A stretch of DNA of 60,758 nucleotides from an uncultured Cocleimonas sp. (GCF_947495625.1 NZ_CANLZW010000029.1:1-60758), one strand, 5' to 3'; shown: positions 26,192-36,267, counted from the stretch's first letter. The notes: generated by a model from the sequence alone, not told the origin. Translations and numbers: made by a program.

Positions 26192-26713
26192 ATGAAAACA
26201 ATCTACCTCGCAAGGCACGCAAAATCATCATGGAATAGTGATGCCGAAACGGACTTCGATCGTCCGTTGAGTGCACGAGGTGAAGCCGATGCAAAACGCA
26301 TTGGTGAAGAAATGTTGAATCGACAGTGGTTGCCACAAAAGGTCATATCTTCACCAGCGATCAGAGCGAAGCAGACCTGTAAAATACTCTGTAGTGAAAT
26401 AGAGTATCCGATTGCATCAATCGAATGGAACTCCGAAATTTACTCTGCCTACACCGTGACGCTGTTGCATATTCTAACGAATGTAGATGAGACAATAGAC
26501 AGCGTGATGTTGCTAGGACATAACCCCGCGATGGAAGATTTATTGGTACACCTTTGTGGCTTTGCAGAAACGCATCAATACAAACAAAATAACGGAAAAT
26601 TATTTACTACCGCAAATGTGGTAAAAATAAATGCCGATGTAAGCTGGAAGAATCTGATGATGCACCATGCCGATTTGACCGCGATGCTAAGACCCAAAGA
26701 ATTAGAGAGCTAA
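26192..26713 (+). CDS. sixA: SixA-like histidine phosphatase
   Basis: This 173-residue member of the histidine phosphatase superfamily starts MKTIYLARHAKSSWNSDAETDFDRPLSARGEADAKRIGEEM. The catalytic RH is in ARHAKS. KVISSPAIRAKQTCKIL supplies the second arginine, and LLGHNPAMEDLLVHL the second histidine. SixA dephosphorylates phosphohistidines on HPt domains or PTS proteins. The short length without a long cap insertion fits SixA rather than phosphoglycerate mutase. The promoter must lie in the 31 bases after the preceding element or further upstream. Confidence 0.85.
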   Translation: MKTIYLARHAKSSWNSDAETDFDRPLSARGEADAKRIGEEMLNRQWLPQKVISSPAIRAKQTCKILCSEIEYPIASIEWNSEIYSAYTVTLLHILTNVDETIDSVMLLGHNPAMEDLLVHLCGFAETHQYKQNNGKLFTTANVVKINADVSWKNLMMHHADLTAMLRPKELES

Positions 26714-26728
26714 TTGCTGTTATTCAAA

Positions 26729-26750
26729 AAGGCACCCCCCTACTTATGAG
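26729..26750 (-). repeat. Dispersed G-run element, degenerate copy after sixA
   Basis: The + strand reads GGCACCCCCCTACTTATGAG. The AAGTAGGGGGGTG core is intact, but the left arm that pairs with the G run is lost and no T run follows, so it should not terminate well. Confidence 0.75.
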
Positions 26751-26755
26751 TGATA

Positions 26756-26780
26756 TTACGTTTTTGTATTAAAAACGTAA
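26756..26780. repeat. Perfect AT-rich inverted repeat
   Basis: TTACGTTTTT and AAAAACGTAA form a perfect ten-base inverted repeat around GTATT. It directly follows the degenerate element copy and may supply the missing termination for sixA, or be a protein-binding dyad. The remaining 26781-27022 stretch before gatC shows no gene and must carry the gatCAB promoter. Confidence 0.65.
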
Positions 26781-27022
26781 ATAGAACTTATGCTTTGCGA
26801 GGCCGTTTTTTTTAATAGGTACTAACAGCCTATGAAGTACAGCTTAGGAAAGGGTTTGTATTTCAGTCGTATGGAAATCAACATAATTGATTTAAACAGT
26901 TAACAAGCTAGAAAACCTTTCTTAGCGCGTTTCTATTCGCGTATCTATATGTTAAATTTCTCCACACTAAATAGTGCTTCTGCAATCCAGCAGAACCCTT
27001 ACAACATTTACACGGTAATAAC

Positions 27023-27310
27023 ATGTCTCTGACACCTGAAGAAGTCAAAAAAATAGCCTTTCTGGCGCGACTCGCCATCAAAGAAGAAAGCATCGAACAA
27101 TACTCTGAAGATTTATCCGGAATCCTTCATCTAGTGGATCAGATGGACGCAGCCAATGTCGAAGATATCGAGCCAATGGCTCATCCTCAGGATGCGATGC
27201 AGCGTTTGCGTAAAGATGAAGTGACTGAAATCAATCAACGTGAAAAGCTCATGGAAAATGCACCAGCGACTGAAAACGGTTTGTTTTTAGTACCGAAAGT
27301 ACTGGATTGA
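27023..27310 (+). CDS. gatC: Aspartyl/glutamyl-tRNA amidotransferase subunit C
   Basis: GatC is the small subunit that stabilises GatAB, the enzyme converting Glu-tRNA(Gln) or Asp-tRNA(Asn) to the amidated form. The 95-residue product has [55 protein letters not shown] and the LRKDEV stretch typical of the family. It heads gatC-gatA-gatB. Its presence implies indirect charging of tRNA(Gln) and/or tRNA(Asn). Confidence 0.94.
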   Translation: MSLTPEEVKKIAFLARLAIKEESIEQYSEDLSGILHLVDQMDAANVEDIEPMAHPQDAMQRLRKDEVTEINQREKLMENAPATENGLFLVPKVLD

Positions 27311-27323
27311 GGGACACATTAGT

Positions 27324-28808
27324 ATGGATAATCAAATGATTAATAAATCTCTAGCTGAACTCAGTGTCGGTTTACAAAGCGGCAAATTTTCAAGTGTTGA
27401 ATTAACGCAATTCTATCTTGATCGTATAGCGAGCCACGATAGCGAACTAAACGCATTTATCACAGTGACTGCAGAACAAGCACTAGCGACAGCAAAAACC
27501 GCAGATGAAAAAATTGCCAGCGGCTCTGCGTCTGGTTTAACAGGTATACCGCTAGCGCATAAAGATATTTTCTGTACCGATGGTGTCAAAACCTCTGCAG
27601 GTTCTAAAATGCTGGATAACTTCATCGCACCTTATAACGCGACAGTGGTAGAAAAGCTTAAATCAATCAGCATGCCTATGTTGGGTAAAACCAATATGGA
27701 TGAATTCGCGATGGGTTCATCTAATGAAAACTCCTATTACGGTGCAGTGAAAAATCCGTGGGATTTAGATCGTGTTCCTGGTGGCTCATCAGGTGGAAGT
27801 GCCGCTGCGGTTGCCGCAAAACTTGCACCTATCGCGACAGGTACAGATACAGGCGGTTCTATTCGCCAGCCCGCATCACTCACAGGCATTACAGGCATTA
27901 AGCCGACCTACGGCCGTGTATCTCGATACGGCATGATCGCGTATGCATCAAGTCTTGATCAAGGTGGGGTATTTGCCTCATCGGCTGCAGACAGTGCATT
28001 GTTATTAGAAGCCATGTCAGGTTTCGATGCGAAAGATTCAACCTCGGTTGATATTCCCGTGCCAGATTACTCAACGACGCTGAATGATTCATTGCAGGGT
28101 TTAAAGATTGGTTTACCTAAAGAATACTTCGAAGAAGGCTTAAACAGCGAAGTCGCAAAAGTGATCGAAGCGGCGGTTGAAGAATACAAAAAACTTGGCG
28201 CAGAAATCATCGAAGTTAGCTTGCCGAATACGCATTTAGCTATTCCTGCTTACTACGTGATTGCACCAGCAGAAGCATCATCAAACCTTTCACGTTTTGA
28301 TGGCGTGCGATATGGCTATCGCTGTGAAGATCCAGTCGATCTCACTGATATGTATATGCGTTCGCGTGGTGATGCATTTGGCCGCGAAGTGAAACGTAGA
28401 ATCATGACAGGCACCTATGCACTTTCAGCCGGTTATTACGATGCTTACTACTTAAAAGCACAGAAAATCCGTCGTTTAATCAGCGAAGATTTCCAAAAAG
28501 TCTTTGAAAAAGTTGATGTGATTATGGGGCCAGTGGCTCCAGAAACAGCATTCAAAATTGGTGAAAAATCGGATGATCCAATTAGCATGTACTTATCTGA
28601 TATTTACACCATCGCTCTTAATCTAGCAGGCTTGCCGGGTATGTCAGTACCGGCAGGTTTTGCTAATAATATGCCGGTAGGTTTACAAATTATCGGTAAT
28701 GCTTTCACTGAAGGAAAAATGTTAAACGTCGCACATCAATACCAACAAGCAACAGATTGGCACAAGCAAACGCCTTCAAAATACGCTGTTAGTGAAGGGG
28801 AGAAATAA
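27324..28808 (+). CDS. gatA: Aspartyl/glutamyl-tRNA amidotransferase subunit A
   Basis: GatA is the amidase-signature glutaminase of the complex. In the 494-residue protein the catalytic lysine is in [14 protein letters not shown]. The glycine/serine-rich signature [32 protein letters not shown] supplies the cis-serine and the nucleophile serine, and [21 protein letters not shown] follows. It begins 13 bases after gatC and ends one base before the gatB ATG. Confidence 0.97.
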   Translation: MDNQMINKSLAELSVGLQSGKFSSVELTQFYLDRIASHDSELNAFITVTAEQALATAKTADEKIASGSASGLTGIPLAHKDIFCTDGVKTSAGSKMLDNFIAPYNATVVEKLKSISMPMLGKTNMDEFAMGSSNENSYYGAVKNPWDLDRVPGGSSGGSAAAVAAKLAPIATGTDTGGSIRQPASLTGITGIKPTYGRVSRYGMIAYASSLDQGGVFASSAADSALLLEAMSGFDAKDSTSVDIPVPDYSTTLNDSLQGLKIGLPKEYFEEGLNSEVAKVIEAAVEEYKKLGAEIIEVSLPNTHLAIPAYYVIAPAEASSNLSRFDGVRYGYRCEDPVDLTDMYMRSRGDAFGREVKRRIMTGTYALSAGYYDAYYLKAQKIRRLISEDFQKVFEKVDVIMGPVAPETAFKIGEKSDDPISMYLSDIYTIALNLAGLPGMSVPAGFANNMPVGLQIIGNAFTEGKMLNVAHQYQQATDWHKQTPSKYAVSEGEK

Positions 28809-28809
28809 C

Positions 28810-30255
28810 ATGGAATGGGAAACAGTAATCGGGCTGGAAATACACGCCCAACTTTCGACTAAATCCAAATTATTCTCTGGTTCATCCATAGAATACGGAC
28901 AAGAGCCAAACACACAGGCGAATGTCGTCGATCTCGCCATGCCTGGTGTGTTGCCAGTGTTGAATGCAGAAGCAGTGCGTATGGCTGCAATGTTTGGTCT
29001 GGCAATTGGTGCACCAATCGGCAGAGGCAATGTCTTCGCGCGTAAAAACTATTTCTACCCGGATTTGCCTCAAGGCTATCAAATCAGCCAGTTCGACAAG
29101 CCAATCGTAGAACTCGGTCATATCGATATCACCTTAGAAGACGGTGAAACTAAACGTGTGGGCGTTACGCGTGCACATCTAGAGCAAGACGCGGGTAAAT
29201 CGTTGCACGAAGACTTTGCAGGCATGACAGGCATCGATTTAAACCGTTCGGGTACGCCATTACTGGAAATCGTATCCGAGCCAGATATGCGTTCTGCCAA
29301 AGAAGCCGTTGCCTACATGAAGAAGATTCATGAGCTTGTGCAATATTTGGGTATTAACGATGGTAACTTGCAGGAAGGTTCTTTCCGTTGCGATGCTAAT
29401 GTATCAGTACGCCCAAAAGGTCAGGAAGAATTTGGAACACGTGCTGAGCTTAAAAACATCAATTCGTTCAAGTTTGTTGAGCGTGCGATTAATATCGAAG
29501 TAGAGCGTCAGATAGACTTAATTGAAGACGGTGGTTCAGTCGTACAGGAAACACGTTTATACGATCCTGATAAAAACGAAACACGTTCAATGCGTTCTAA
29601 AGAAGAAGCGAACGATTATCGCTACTTCCCCGATCCTGATTTGCTTCCTATAGAAATCACGGATGAGTTTTTAGAAGAAGTGAGAAAAACATTACCAGAA
29701 TTACCCGGTGTTAAATTCAAACGTTTCGTAGAAGAATATGATCTCAGTGAATACGACGCAGGTGTTTTAACCGCAAATATTGCAACAGCAGACTATTTTG
29801 AATCTGTCGCAAAAAGTGCGGATGCCAAACTCGCGGCTAACTGGATTACTGGCGAGCTATCTAGCCATTTAAATAAAGAAGACCTTAGTATTAATGATTC
29901 TCCGGTGAACGCAGCAATGCTTACGGGATTAATCAAACGCATCGAAGACAAAACAATCTCTGGCAAAATAGCCAAACAAGTTTTCGAAGCAATGTGGAAT
30001 GCTGAAGGCGGTACAGACGAGTCGGCAGCGGATAAAGTCATCGATGCAAAAGGTCTTAAGCAGATCACTGACTCGGGAGCGATCGAATCTATCATTGATG
30101 AGATTATCGCCAATAATCCTGCTCAGGTTGAGCAATTCCAGAGCGGTAAAGACAAAGTCTTTGGCTTTTTTGTGGGGCAGGTAATGAAGGCTTCACAAGG
30201 CAAAGCAAATCCAGCACAAGTGAATCAAATGCTCAAAGACAAGTTAAGTACTTAA
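28810..30255 (+). CDS. gatB: Aspartyl/glutamyl-tRNA amidotransferase subunit B
   Basis: GatB is the tRNA-binding kinase subunit that activates the misacylated amino acid. The start [24 protein letters not shown] at 28810 fits the family; an upstream start at 28792 would overlap gatA. It contains [55 protein letters not shown] and the C-terminal YqeY-like tail domain ending [21 protein letters not shown]. The length of 481 residues is normal. Confidence 0.97.
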   Translation: MEWETVIGLEIHAQLSTKSKLFSGSSIEYGQEPNTQANVVDLAMPGVLPVLNAEAVRMAAMFGLAIGAPIGRGNVFARKNYFYPDLPQGYQISQFDKPIVELGHIDITLEDGETKRVGVTRAHLEQDAGKSLHEDFAGMTGIDLNRSGTPLLEIVSEPDMRSAKEAVAYMKKIHELVQYLGINDGNLQEGSFRCDANVSVRPKGQEEFGTRAELKNINSFKFVERAINIEVERQIDLIEDGGSVVQETRLYDPDKNETRSMRSKEEANDYRYFPDPDLLPIEITDEFLEEVRKTLPELPGVKFKRFVEEYDLSEYDAGVLTANIATADYFESVAKSADAKLAANWITGELSSHLNKEDLSINDSPVNAAMLTGLIKRIEDKTISGKIAKQVFEAMWNAEGGTDESAADKVIDAKGLKQITDSGAIESIIDEIIANNPAQVEQFQSGKDKVFGFFVGQVMKASQGKANPAQVNQMLKDKLST

Positions 30256-30506
30256 CAACTGATAAAATTCATGATCAAGCCTATAAAAATAATGATTTTA
30301 AAGGTTTGAACAAACTAGGGCATTGTTACCACTATATAAGTAACGAATACCTTGTTCGTAAAAGGATTTTACGGCAATGAAAACCAAGGTATTTCTATCT
30401 AGCTTAATTGCTAATCATCGATTCAGGTATACCCTTTATCGTTGTATAAATTTAATCAGAGTCTGACTTAGATACATTCCAGACAATAATAAATTTATAA
30501 AAAAGG

Positions 30507-31394
30507 ATGAACATGGAAGTTGGGAAGTACATAAGCGAGTTGGAATGCATTGTTAAAAAAGGTGGCCCCGAAAAAAATGATTATGAAAAATTAAAGACTA
30601 TTGCCTCAAACTTAAAAAATATTACATTAGTAGAAGAAGCTAAGCTCTACAAAATTTTTAAACCAATATTGGATTTGAATTCAATAATTGGCCACACCTT
30701 TATGAAGCCTCACGGTTATGCTGGGGACTATGAGCTAATAGATAAAATTCATCTGAAACTTGTTTCTGATGATCCATTTCTTCAGAAATGGGATTGTTAT
30801 TATCACGAGGCAGATTCCTCCACTGCCGTAAGAAATCGAAAAGATTACTTCATTGAACAGATCAATAAAAAAAGAGATTTAAATAAACCAACTAAAAACA
30901 CTCATATCTTAAATCTTGGAAGTGGCCCTTGCAGGGATGTTAACGAGTTTTTCCTGAATAATGATAGAAGTGGCGTCTTTATAGACTGTGTCGATATGGA
31001 TGCTTCGGCGATAGAATATGCTTCTGCTGTTTGCGATAATTTTTATCAAAATATTAACTTTATAAATCGTAATGCGTTTAGATTAAAGCCAGACAGGCAA
31101 TATAGCTTAATCTGGTCCTCAGGCCTTTTTGATTACTTTTCTGATAAATTATTTGTACGATTAATTCACAGAATGTATGAATTTATAGAGGAAGGTGGTG
31201 AAATGGTTATTGGGAATTTTTCTACTAGCAATCCTGGCAAAAATGAAATGGAAGTCTATGGAAATTGGTATCTCAATCATAGAAATGAAGAGATGTTAAT
31301 TGAGCTTGCACAAAAGGCGATGATAGATAGGGATAAGATTTCTGTAAACAGTGAAGCAACAGGGGTTAATTTGTTTTTACATTTAAGAAAATAA
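30507..31394 (+). CDS. SAM-dependent methyltransferase, PhcB-like
   Basis: This 295-residue protein has a class I methyltransferase fold: ILNLGSGPCRDVNEFF (SAM-binding motif I), DCVDMDASAIEYA (acidic end of strand 2), INFINRNAFRL and YSLIWSSGLFDYF. The N-terminal third carries GHTFMKPHGYAGDYELIDKI. I associate this GYAGDY motif with methyltransferases annotated as PhcB-like, which make 3-hydroxy fatty acid methyl ester signals in Ralstonia. The codon composition is AT-richer than that of gatB upstream. It is followed, 130 bases on, by a diguanylate cyclase, so a signalling role is reasonable, but the product is unproven. Confidence 0.7.
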   Translation: MNMEVGKYISELECIVKKGGPEKNDYEKLKTIASNLKNITLVEEAKLYKIFKPILDLNSIIGHTFMKPHGYAGDYELIDKIHLKLVSDDPFLQKWDCYYHEADSSTAVRNRKDYFIEQINKKRDLNKPTKNTHILNLGSGPCRDVNEFFLNNDRSGVFIDCVDMDASAIEYASAVCDNFYQNINFINRNAFRLKPDRQYSLIWSSGLFDYFSDKLFVRLIHRMYEFIEEGGEMVIGNFSTSNPGKNEMEVYGNWYLNHRNEEMLIELAQKAMIDRDKISVNSEATGVNLFLHLRK

Positions 31395-31523
31395 AATAGC
31401 TTAATTGAAAAGCCGTTAGTCAGAAAAGTTATGATTTGTATGGGTTTTCAATTATTCTTGGGACTGCATATAAACAATAGTTTTTAATATAAAGCTTTAA
31501 AATAATAAAAATACGAGCATTCA

Positions 31524-32705
31524 ATGTTTAAGAAACCCAAAACTCAGTTTCAGTTTTACTCTGAAAATGAAGTAATTGATTCAACAAAGACTCTCTCAAT
31601 ATTAAGCGCATTGCTTTTTCTTGTGTTTGTTTTTGTCGATGTTTGGGCGATACCTTCTGCCTTCAATGAAGTAGTGAGTACCAGATTATTAGTTTTGGTA
31701 GCTTTAGTGTTTACTTACTTTTCTACATATCATCCTTCGTTTTATAAATATAAAGATTATGTTCTTTCTTTTATCTTTTTGACTACTTCATTAGGGATTG
31801 AGTACATGGTCTATAAAGCATTGCCCCATGAGCATGCTTATTCTGTATATTTTGTTGGTTTAGTTTTAATCATCATGACTCTTTATTCTTGGACCTATAT
31901 AAAATTTAGTGCTTCTTTAGTTGTAACTTTTATTGTAATGGGTGGTTATTTCTATATTGAAAATTATACTCGTGCACCTGAGTTTTCATTAACAATCTTC
32001 GAGTTAATAACTAACCTCTTTTTTGTAACTTCAGCTGTAGTTATTGGTATTGTAGCGAGGTTAATGAGAGACAAATTTATAAGAGAAAATTATCTTTTAC
32101 AAGAAGCATTGACTCAAGCCTTAGAAAAGAAAACCGAAGAAGCCAAAGACAATGAATATCTAGCAAATCATGACGCATTAACCGGCTTACCTAATCGTCG
32201 TTATATGACTGAGTTACTTGAAAACTCTATGCAAGAAGCTAAGGAAAAAGACAAAGTTCTTGTGATCATGTTCCTTGATCTTAATGGCTTTAAGCAGGTA
32301 AATGATATTTATGGTCATGCTGCTGGAGATAAAGTGTTAAAGGTTGTTGCAAAACGCTTAGAGCTGGCTATTCGTAGCGGTGATCATATAGCGCGTCTGG
32401 GTGGTGATGAATACCTAATTGGTTTAATGATGAATAAAGACCACCTTGGTGAAGCGGAAAATATGACTGAAAAGTTTGCGGCAATTATTGCGCAACCAAT
32501 GAACATTGAAGGAATTCGCGTTAGAGTCGGTTCTAGTATCGGTCTATCTGCCTATCCAATTCATGGTAATCAAATCAGCGTGCTTCTCGATATAGCGGAT
32601 AAGAGAATGTACGATGCAAAGAAGGGTAGAGACTCAGTATCTATGCAAAAAATTATCGAAGAACGTGATAATAAAGTAACTGTTTTTCCCGGAAAGAAAG
32701 TTTAG
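31524..32705 (+). CDS. Membrane-bound diguanylate cyclase (GGDEF)
   Basis: This 393-residue protein has about six membrane helices in residues 25-190 and a short coiled linker (LEKKTEEAKDNEYLANHD). The GGDEF domain has DALTGLPNRRYM, VIMFLDLNGFKQVNDIYGHAAGD, ARLGGDEYLIGL in the active-site loop, and VGSSIGLSAYPIHG. The loop GGDEY is an accepted variant of GG(D/E)EF, so activity is likely. No RxxD inhibitory site sits directly before it (IRSGDHIARL has RSGD, which could serve). The product would be c-di-GMP. Its stop codon directly abuts a pentanucleotide repeat. Confidence 0.9.
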   Translation: MFKKPKTQFQFYSENEVIDSTKTLSILSALLFLVFVFVDVWAIPSAFNEVVSTRLLVLVALVFTYFSTYHPSFYKYKDYVLSFIFLTTSLGIEYMVYKALPHEHAYSVYFVGLVLIIMTLYSWTYIKFSASLVVTFIVMGGYFYIENYTRAPEFSLTIFELITNLFFVTSAVVIGIVARLMRDKFIRENYLLQEALTQALEKKTEEAKDNEYLANHDALTGLPNRRYMTELLENSMQEAKEKDKVLVIMFLDLNGFKQVNDIYGHAAGDKVLKVVAKRLELAIRSGDHIARLGGDEYLIGLMMNKDHLGEAENMTEKFAAIIAQPMNIEGIRVRVGSSIGLSAYPIHGNQISVLLDIADKRMYDAKKGRDSVSMQKIIEERDNKVTVFPGKKV

Positions 32706-32736
32706 CTTCTCTTCTCTTCTCTTCTCTTCTCTTCTC
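32706..32736. repeat. CTTCT pentanucleotide tandem repeat, six copies
   Basis: Six perfect CTTCT units in a row begin immediately after the TAG of the diguanylate cyclase gene and end about 125 bases before hslO. The tract is outside any reading frame. Slippage could alter the 3' end of the upstream message or the spacing of the hslO promoter. Confidence 0.95.
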
Positions 32737-32859
32737 GGTTGTTGTTTTTTGTATCCTTGAGTTAATAGGTTTTTAGCTCTTTTTAAATTTTCTGTATCCT
32801 TATTGTTCTTCAATTCTCATCTGCGTTAGAATTGTCCTTTGCAACAAAAGGACAGATTC

Positions 32860-33759
32860 ATGTCGGATTCACTTCATCGTTTTCAATTAGAAAATCTACA
32901 CGTTCGCGGCGAATGGGTTTCACTTGATTCTTCATGGCGAGAAATTCTTAGCAATGCTGAATATCCTGAGCCAGTTAAACAGGTTTTGGGCGAAGCACTG
33001 GTTGCTATTAGTTTACTGGCAGAATCATTGAAGTTCGATGGTTCGCTTATTTTACAAATTCGCGGCGCATTGCCTGTATCTACACTAGTCGTTCAAGCAA
33101 CATCCAACGGGGCAATTCGAGGAATGGCAAACTGGCATGGTGAGATTCCTGATGATGCAAAATTTCAGGATTTGTTTGTGGCGGAAGGACAAGGCTTGGC
33201 AACCATGGTGATTAGCGTTGAGCCTAATGCCGCACAAGGCGAACGCTATCAAAGTTTGGTGGCGTTAGAAGGTGAATCCCTCGCGGAATCTTTCACCCAA
33301 TACTTTGCCCAATCAGAACAGCTAAAAACACGTCTATGGCTGGCTGTCGATGACACCCGAGCCTCTGGATTGATGTTGCAATGCTTGCCTTCGGAGTCTT
33401 CTGAAATTCAGGACGAAGGCTGGAATCACGCGACAATTTTAGCTGATACAGTGACCCAAGAAGAATTACTTAACTTAAGCTCGCAGACCCTATTACATCG
33501 ACTTTACCACGAAGAAGATTTGCGTATTTACGAGGATAAAGAGATTCATTTCGAGTGTAGTTGCTCGACTGAGAAAATCGAGAATACCATTCGTTCAATC
33601 GGTGAAGATGAAGCAAACTCCATTATCGAAGAACAAGGTCTAATTACCATTGATTGTGATTTCTGCAATACTCAATATAAGCTCGATAGCATTGATGTTA
33701 AGCGCTTATTTGTCGATGCAGACGTAACTGATATTCCTGGAACGGGAAGTGTCCACTGA
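32860..33759 (+). CDS. hslO: Redox-regulated chaperone Hsp33
   Basis: Hsp33 is a cytoplasmic holdase activated by oxidation of its zinc site. The start MSDSLHRFQLENLHVRGEWV at 32860 is preceded by AAAAGGAC seven bases upstream; an earlier frame start at 32839 is unconserved. The 299-residue protein has the N-terminal fold with EALVAISLLAESLKFDG and LQIRGALP, the linker helix region, and the C-terminal zinc motif FECSCS with DCDFC, giving the CxC...CxxC set. The 3' end overlaps the longer dinB frame. Confidence 0.95.
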   Translation: MSDSLHRFQLENLHVRGEWVSLDSSWREILSNAEYPEPVKQVLGEALVAISLLAESLKFDGSLILQIRGALPVSTLVVQATSNGAIRGMANWHGEIPDDAKFQDLFVAEGQGLATMVISVEPNAAQGERYQSLVALEGESLAESFTQYFAQSEQLKTRLWLAVDDTRASGLMLQCLPSESSEIQDEGWNHATILADTVTQEELLNLSSQTLLHRLYHEEDLRIYEDKEIHFECSCSTEKIENTIRSIGEDEANSIIEEQGLITIDCDFCNTQYKLDSIDVKRLFVDADVTDIPGTGSVH

Positions 33760-33781
33760 GGTCGATTTAACTCGTTCTCCG

Positions 33782-34834
33782 ATGCGTAAAATCATTCATG
33801 TTGATATGGATTGCTTTTACGCAGCGGTTGAGGTTCGTGAAAACCCTCAATTAAAAGGTAAGCCCGTAGCGGTGGGAGGAAGCCCTAAAAGTAGGGGGGT
33901 GGTAGCAGCGTGTAATTACGAAGCCCGTAAATTCGGGGTACATTCAGCGATGCCTATGTCGCGAGCATTTCAGCAATGCCCCGGTTTGATTACGACGCCT
34001 GTGCACATGGATCTCTATAAAGAAATCTCGACTGAGATTCATCAAATTTTTCAAGATTACACCGATCAAATCGAGCCATTATCATTAGACGAAGCTTATC
34101 TCGATGTCAGTGAATCACCGCATTGTGGTGGCAGTGCTACCTTAATCGCACAACAAATTCGTGAGCGAATCTTCGATACCCAGCGTTTAACCGCATCTGC
34201 TGGTATCGCACCCAATAAATTTTTAGCTAAAGTAGCGAGTGACTGGAATAAGCCGAATGGGCAAAAGGTCATAACGCCCGATGATGTTCAGGAATTTGTA
34301 AAAGCATTACCGGTAAAAGCCATTTCAGGGGTCGGCAAGGTCACTGCCAAGCGCATGTCTGAACTGAATATTGAAACCTGTGAAGATTTAAATCAGATGG
34401 GTTTAGATAAACTTAATCAACACTTTGGTAGTTTCGGCGAGCAGCTTTATCAATACAGTCAGGGTATTGATAATAGACCTGTGCAAACACACTGGATACG
34501 TAAATCACTGAGTGTCGAAGATACTTTTGCTGAAGATTTGCCAAACCTGGAAAGCTGTTTGCTGGAGCTATCTACAATCTATGAAGAGTTACTGCTTCGA
34601 TTGGAAAGAGCAAGGAAGAAACAGCGGCTTATCCCAAAAGCGCTTTTTGTAAAACTACGTTTTGATGATTTTGAAACGACCACCATTCAAATGATAGGCA
34701 GTAGGCCAGATAAAAATTCTTATATGAGATTATGCGCAGATGCGTGGCAGCGTGGACAACGACCTGTTCGTTTGATTGGTTTGGGTTTACAATTTAACCC
34801 GCCTGATATGCCTGAACAGTTAACTTTATTATAA
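33782..34834 (+). CDS. dinB: DNA polymerase IV
   Basis: This Y-family translesion polymerase starts MRKIIHVDMDCFYAAVEVRENP with the first catalytic Asp. It has GGSPKSRGVVAACNYEARKFGV, the second catalytic pair in LSLDEAYLDVS, SAGIAPNKFLAKVASDWNKPNGQ, the helix-hairpin-helix VKAISGVGKVTAKRM and the little-finger domain. ATG 33782 gives 350 residues, the E. coli length. A GTG start at 33749 would add 11 residues and overlap hslO by 11 bases; neither start has a strong ribosome site. It lacks an obvious C-terminal clamp-binding QLxLGL but ends MPEQLTLL, which may serve. The codons for SPKSRGV form an exact copy of the dispersed G-run element. Confidence 0.95.
   Translation: MRKIIHVDMDCFYAAVEVRENPQLKGKPVAVGGSPKSRGVVAACNYEARKFGVHSAMPMSRAFQQCPGLITTPVHMDLYKEISTEIHQIFQDYTDQIEPLSLDEAYLDVSESPHCGGSATLIAQQIRERIFDTQRLTASAGIAPNKFLAKVASDWNKPNGQKVITPDDVQEFVKALPVKAISGVGKVTAKRMSELNIETCEDLNQMGLDKLNQHFGSFGEQLYQYSQGIDNRPVQTHWIRKSLSVEDTFAEDLPNLESCLLELSTIYEELLLRLERARKKQRLIPKALFVKLRFDDFETTTIQMIGSRPDKNSYMRLCADAWQRGQRPVRLIGLGLQFNPPDMPEQLTLL
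33880..33901 (+). repeat. Dispersed G-run element inside dinB coding sequence
   Basis: GCCCTAAAAGTAGGGGGGTG, preceded by AA, is read as part of Ser-Pro-Lys-Ser-Arg-Gly-Val within the conserved finger/palm motif of DinB. It equals the intergenic copy at 52072-52094 over the same bases. It uses AGG and GGG codons in an otherwise AT-leaning gene. Confidence 0.9.
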
Positions 34835-35044
34835 TTTCTTAGTTAGTCGCTATCGTAGGCTGTCAGTAGATACAATTCAGTTTGTACAAACGCCACTTGT
34901 TGTCAGAATCAGCAAAAAATGTCACTTAAAGGCGAAAATTATGTCTCGATATAGTAGCCTGATGTAGCTGCATTGCTAATATCTTGCATGGCATGAAAAT
35001 TGCATCATATTATAGTTAATAATATTTAAAAATAATTAGATGCC

Positions 35045-36181
35045 ATGCCGCTAGATTCAGTACAAGAAGAAAAAACAAACCTGGAAAATTTTCTGGGTCA
35101 AAATCAGATAAAAAATCTAGATACGCGATACTATCTTTATGGTATTTCTGTGGCTTTTTTCATCATATTTCCAATGGCGATGTATCGCTTTTATACCGGT
35201 GACCGTGTTATAGGAATGTTTGATCTTGCTATTTCACTTCTATTGCTTTCTTTGAGTGTGAGGATTTGGTACCGCAAAAATACTGATCATATAAACTATT
35301 TCGTGTTTGGCATTAGCTCCATTTTGATGTTAGTGATCGTTTCGGTAAAAGGCATTGATAGTCTTATTTGGATATTTGCCTTTGTGGGAATAGGTTATTA
35401 CACGATTGATAAAACCTATGCATTATTCGGTAGTATTTTATTGTCATTAGCTTCTACAGCCATTGTATTAGACCAAATTACGACAAGCTTTATGGTCAGT
35501 TTTTACCCTTCACTTATTTTATTAAATACTTTGCTCTATTTAGGTGCATCTAAATCTGGATATCAGCAAGATTTATTGTTTGAATTAGCGACTATTGATA
35601 GTTTGACTCGGGTTAAAAATCGTCTGGCATTCAATGAAAAAATTGAAGAATTAAGTTCAAGTATGACCAGAATCAAACAAACTGTTTCTATAATGATTTT
35701 GGATATAGACCACTTTAAGAAAATCAACGATACCTTCGGGCATGCAGAAGGTGATCAGGTGTTGGCAGATTTTGCCCAGTTAATTAAATCGAATATTCGA
35801 GGTTCGGATTCTATCTATCGATATGGTGGAGAAGAGTTCGTCGTTCTTGCTTATAACTCAAATTTAGAAAGCGCAGCTAAACTTGCAGAATCCATTCGAG
35901 AGAAGGTTGCATTATTCCCTTGTCTGGCAAAATACGATTTAACCGTGTCGATTGGAGTAACGGAGATTCCTGCCAATAATGCAAATGCGGTAAGTTGGTT
36001 AGACAGAGCGGATGAGGCACTTTATCTGTCTAAAAATAGAGGCAGGAATAAAGTATATTTAGCCCTGCATGATGATACCAATAATTCTGACAGTTACATG
36101 GAGTACGCTAAATATTTCAACATCGATCAAATAGATGGCAGTCTGGCTTCGAATGTAATTAAACTAAAGAAGGCTGATTAG
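35045..36181 (+). CDS. Membrane-bound diguanylate cyclase (GGDEF)
   Basis: This 378-residue protein has about six membrane helices in residues 30-180 and a C-terminal GGDEF domain: DSLTRVKNRLAF, VSIMILDIDHFKKINDTFGHAEGD, YRYGGEEFVVLAYN (active-site GGEEF) and LTVSIGVTEIP. An RxxD-type site five residues before GGEEF (IRGSDSIYRYGGEEF, RGSD) would allow product inhibition. It is not closely related to the other GGDEF protein in the window. An element-type terminator follows about 90 bases after its stop. Confidence 0.9.
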   Translation: MPLDSVQEEKTNLENFLGQNQIKNLDTRYYLYGISVAFFIIFPMAMYRFYTGDRVIGMFDLAISLLLLSLSVRIWYRKNTDHINYFVFGISSILMLVIVSVKGIDSLIWIFAFVGIGYYTIDKTYALFGSILLSLASTAIVLDQITTSFMVSFYPSLILLNTLLYLGASKSGYQQDLLFELATIDSLTRVKNRLAFNEKIEELSSSMTRIKQTVSIMILDIDHFKKINDTFGHAEGDQVLADFAQLIKSNIRGSDSIYRYGGEEFVVLAYNSNLESAAKLAESIREKVALFPCLAKYDLTVSIGVTEIPANNANAVSWLDRADEALYLSKNRGRNKVYLALHDDTNNSDSYMEYAKYFNIDQIDGSLASNVIKLKKAD

Positions 36182-36267
36182 TCTACTCTCACATACAGAT
36201 AACAAAAATACAAAGCTAATAAATAATACCCAGATAACCAGTAAAGATCATGCTCTATTGGGTTTAA

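Noticed and set aside
30379-30468. A 29-codon frame (MKTKVFLSSLIANHRF start) upstream of the methyltransferase
   Set aside because: It is short, has only a weak ribosome site and has no recognisable product. The stretch 30256-30506 is best left as promoter region.
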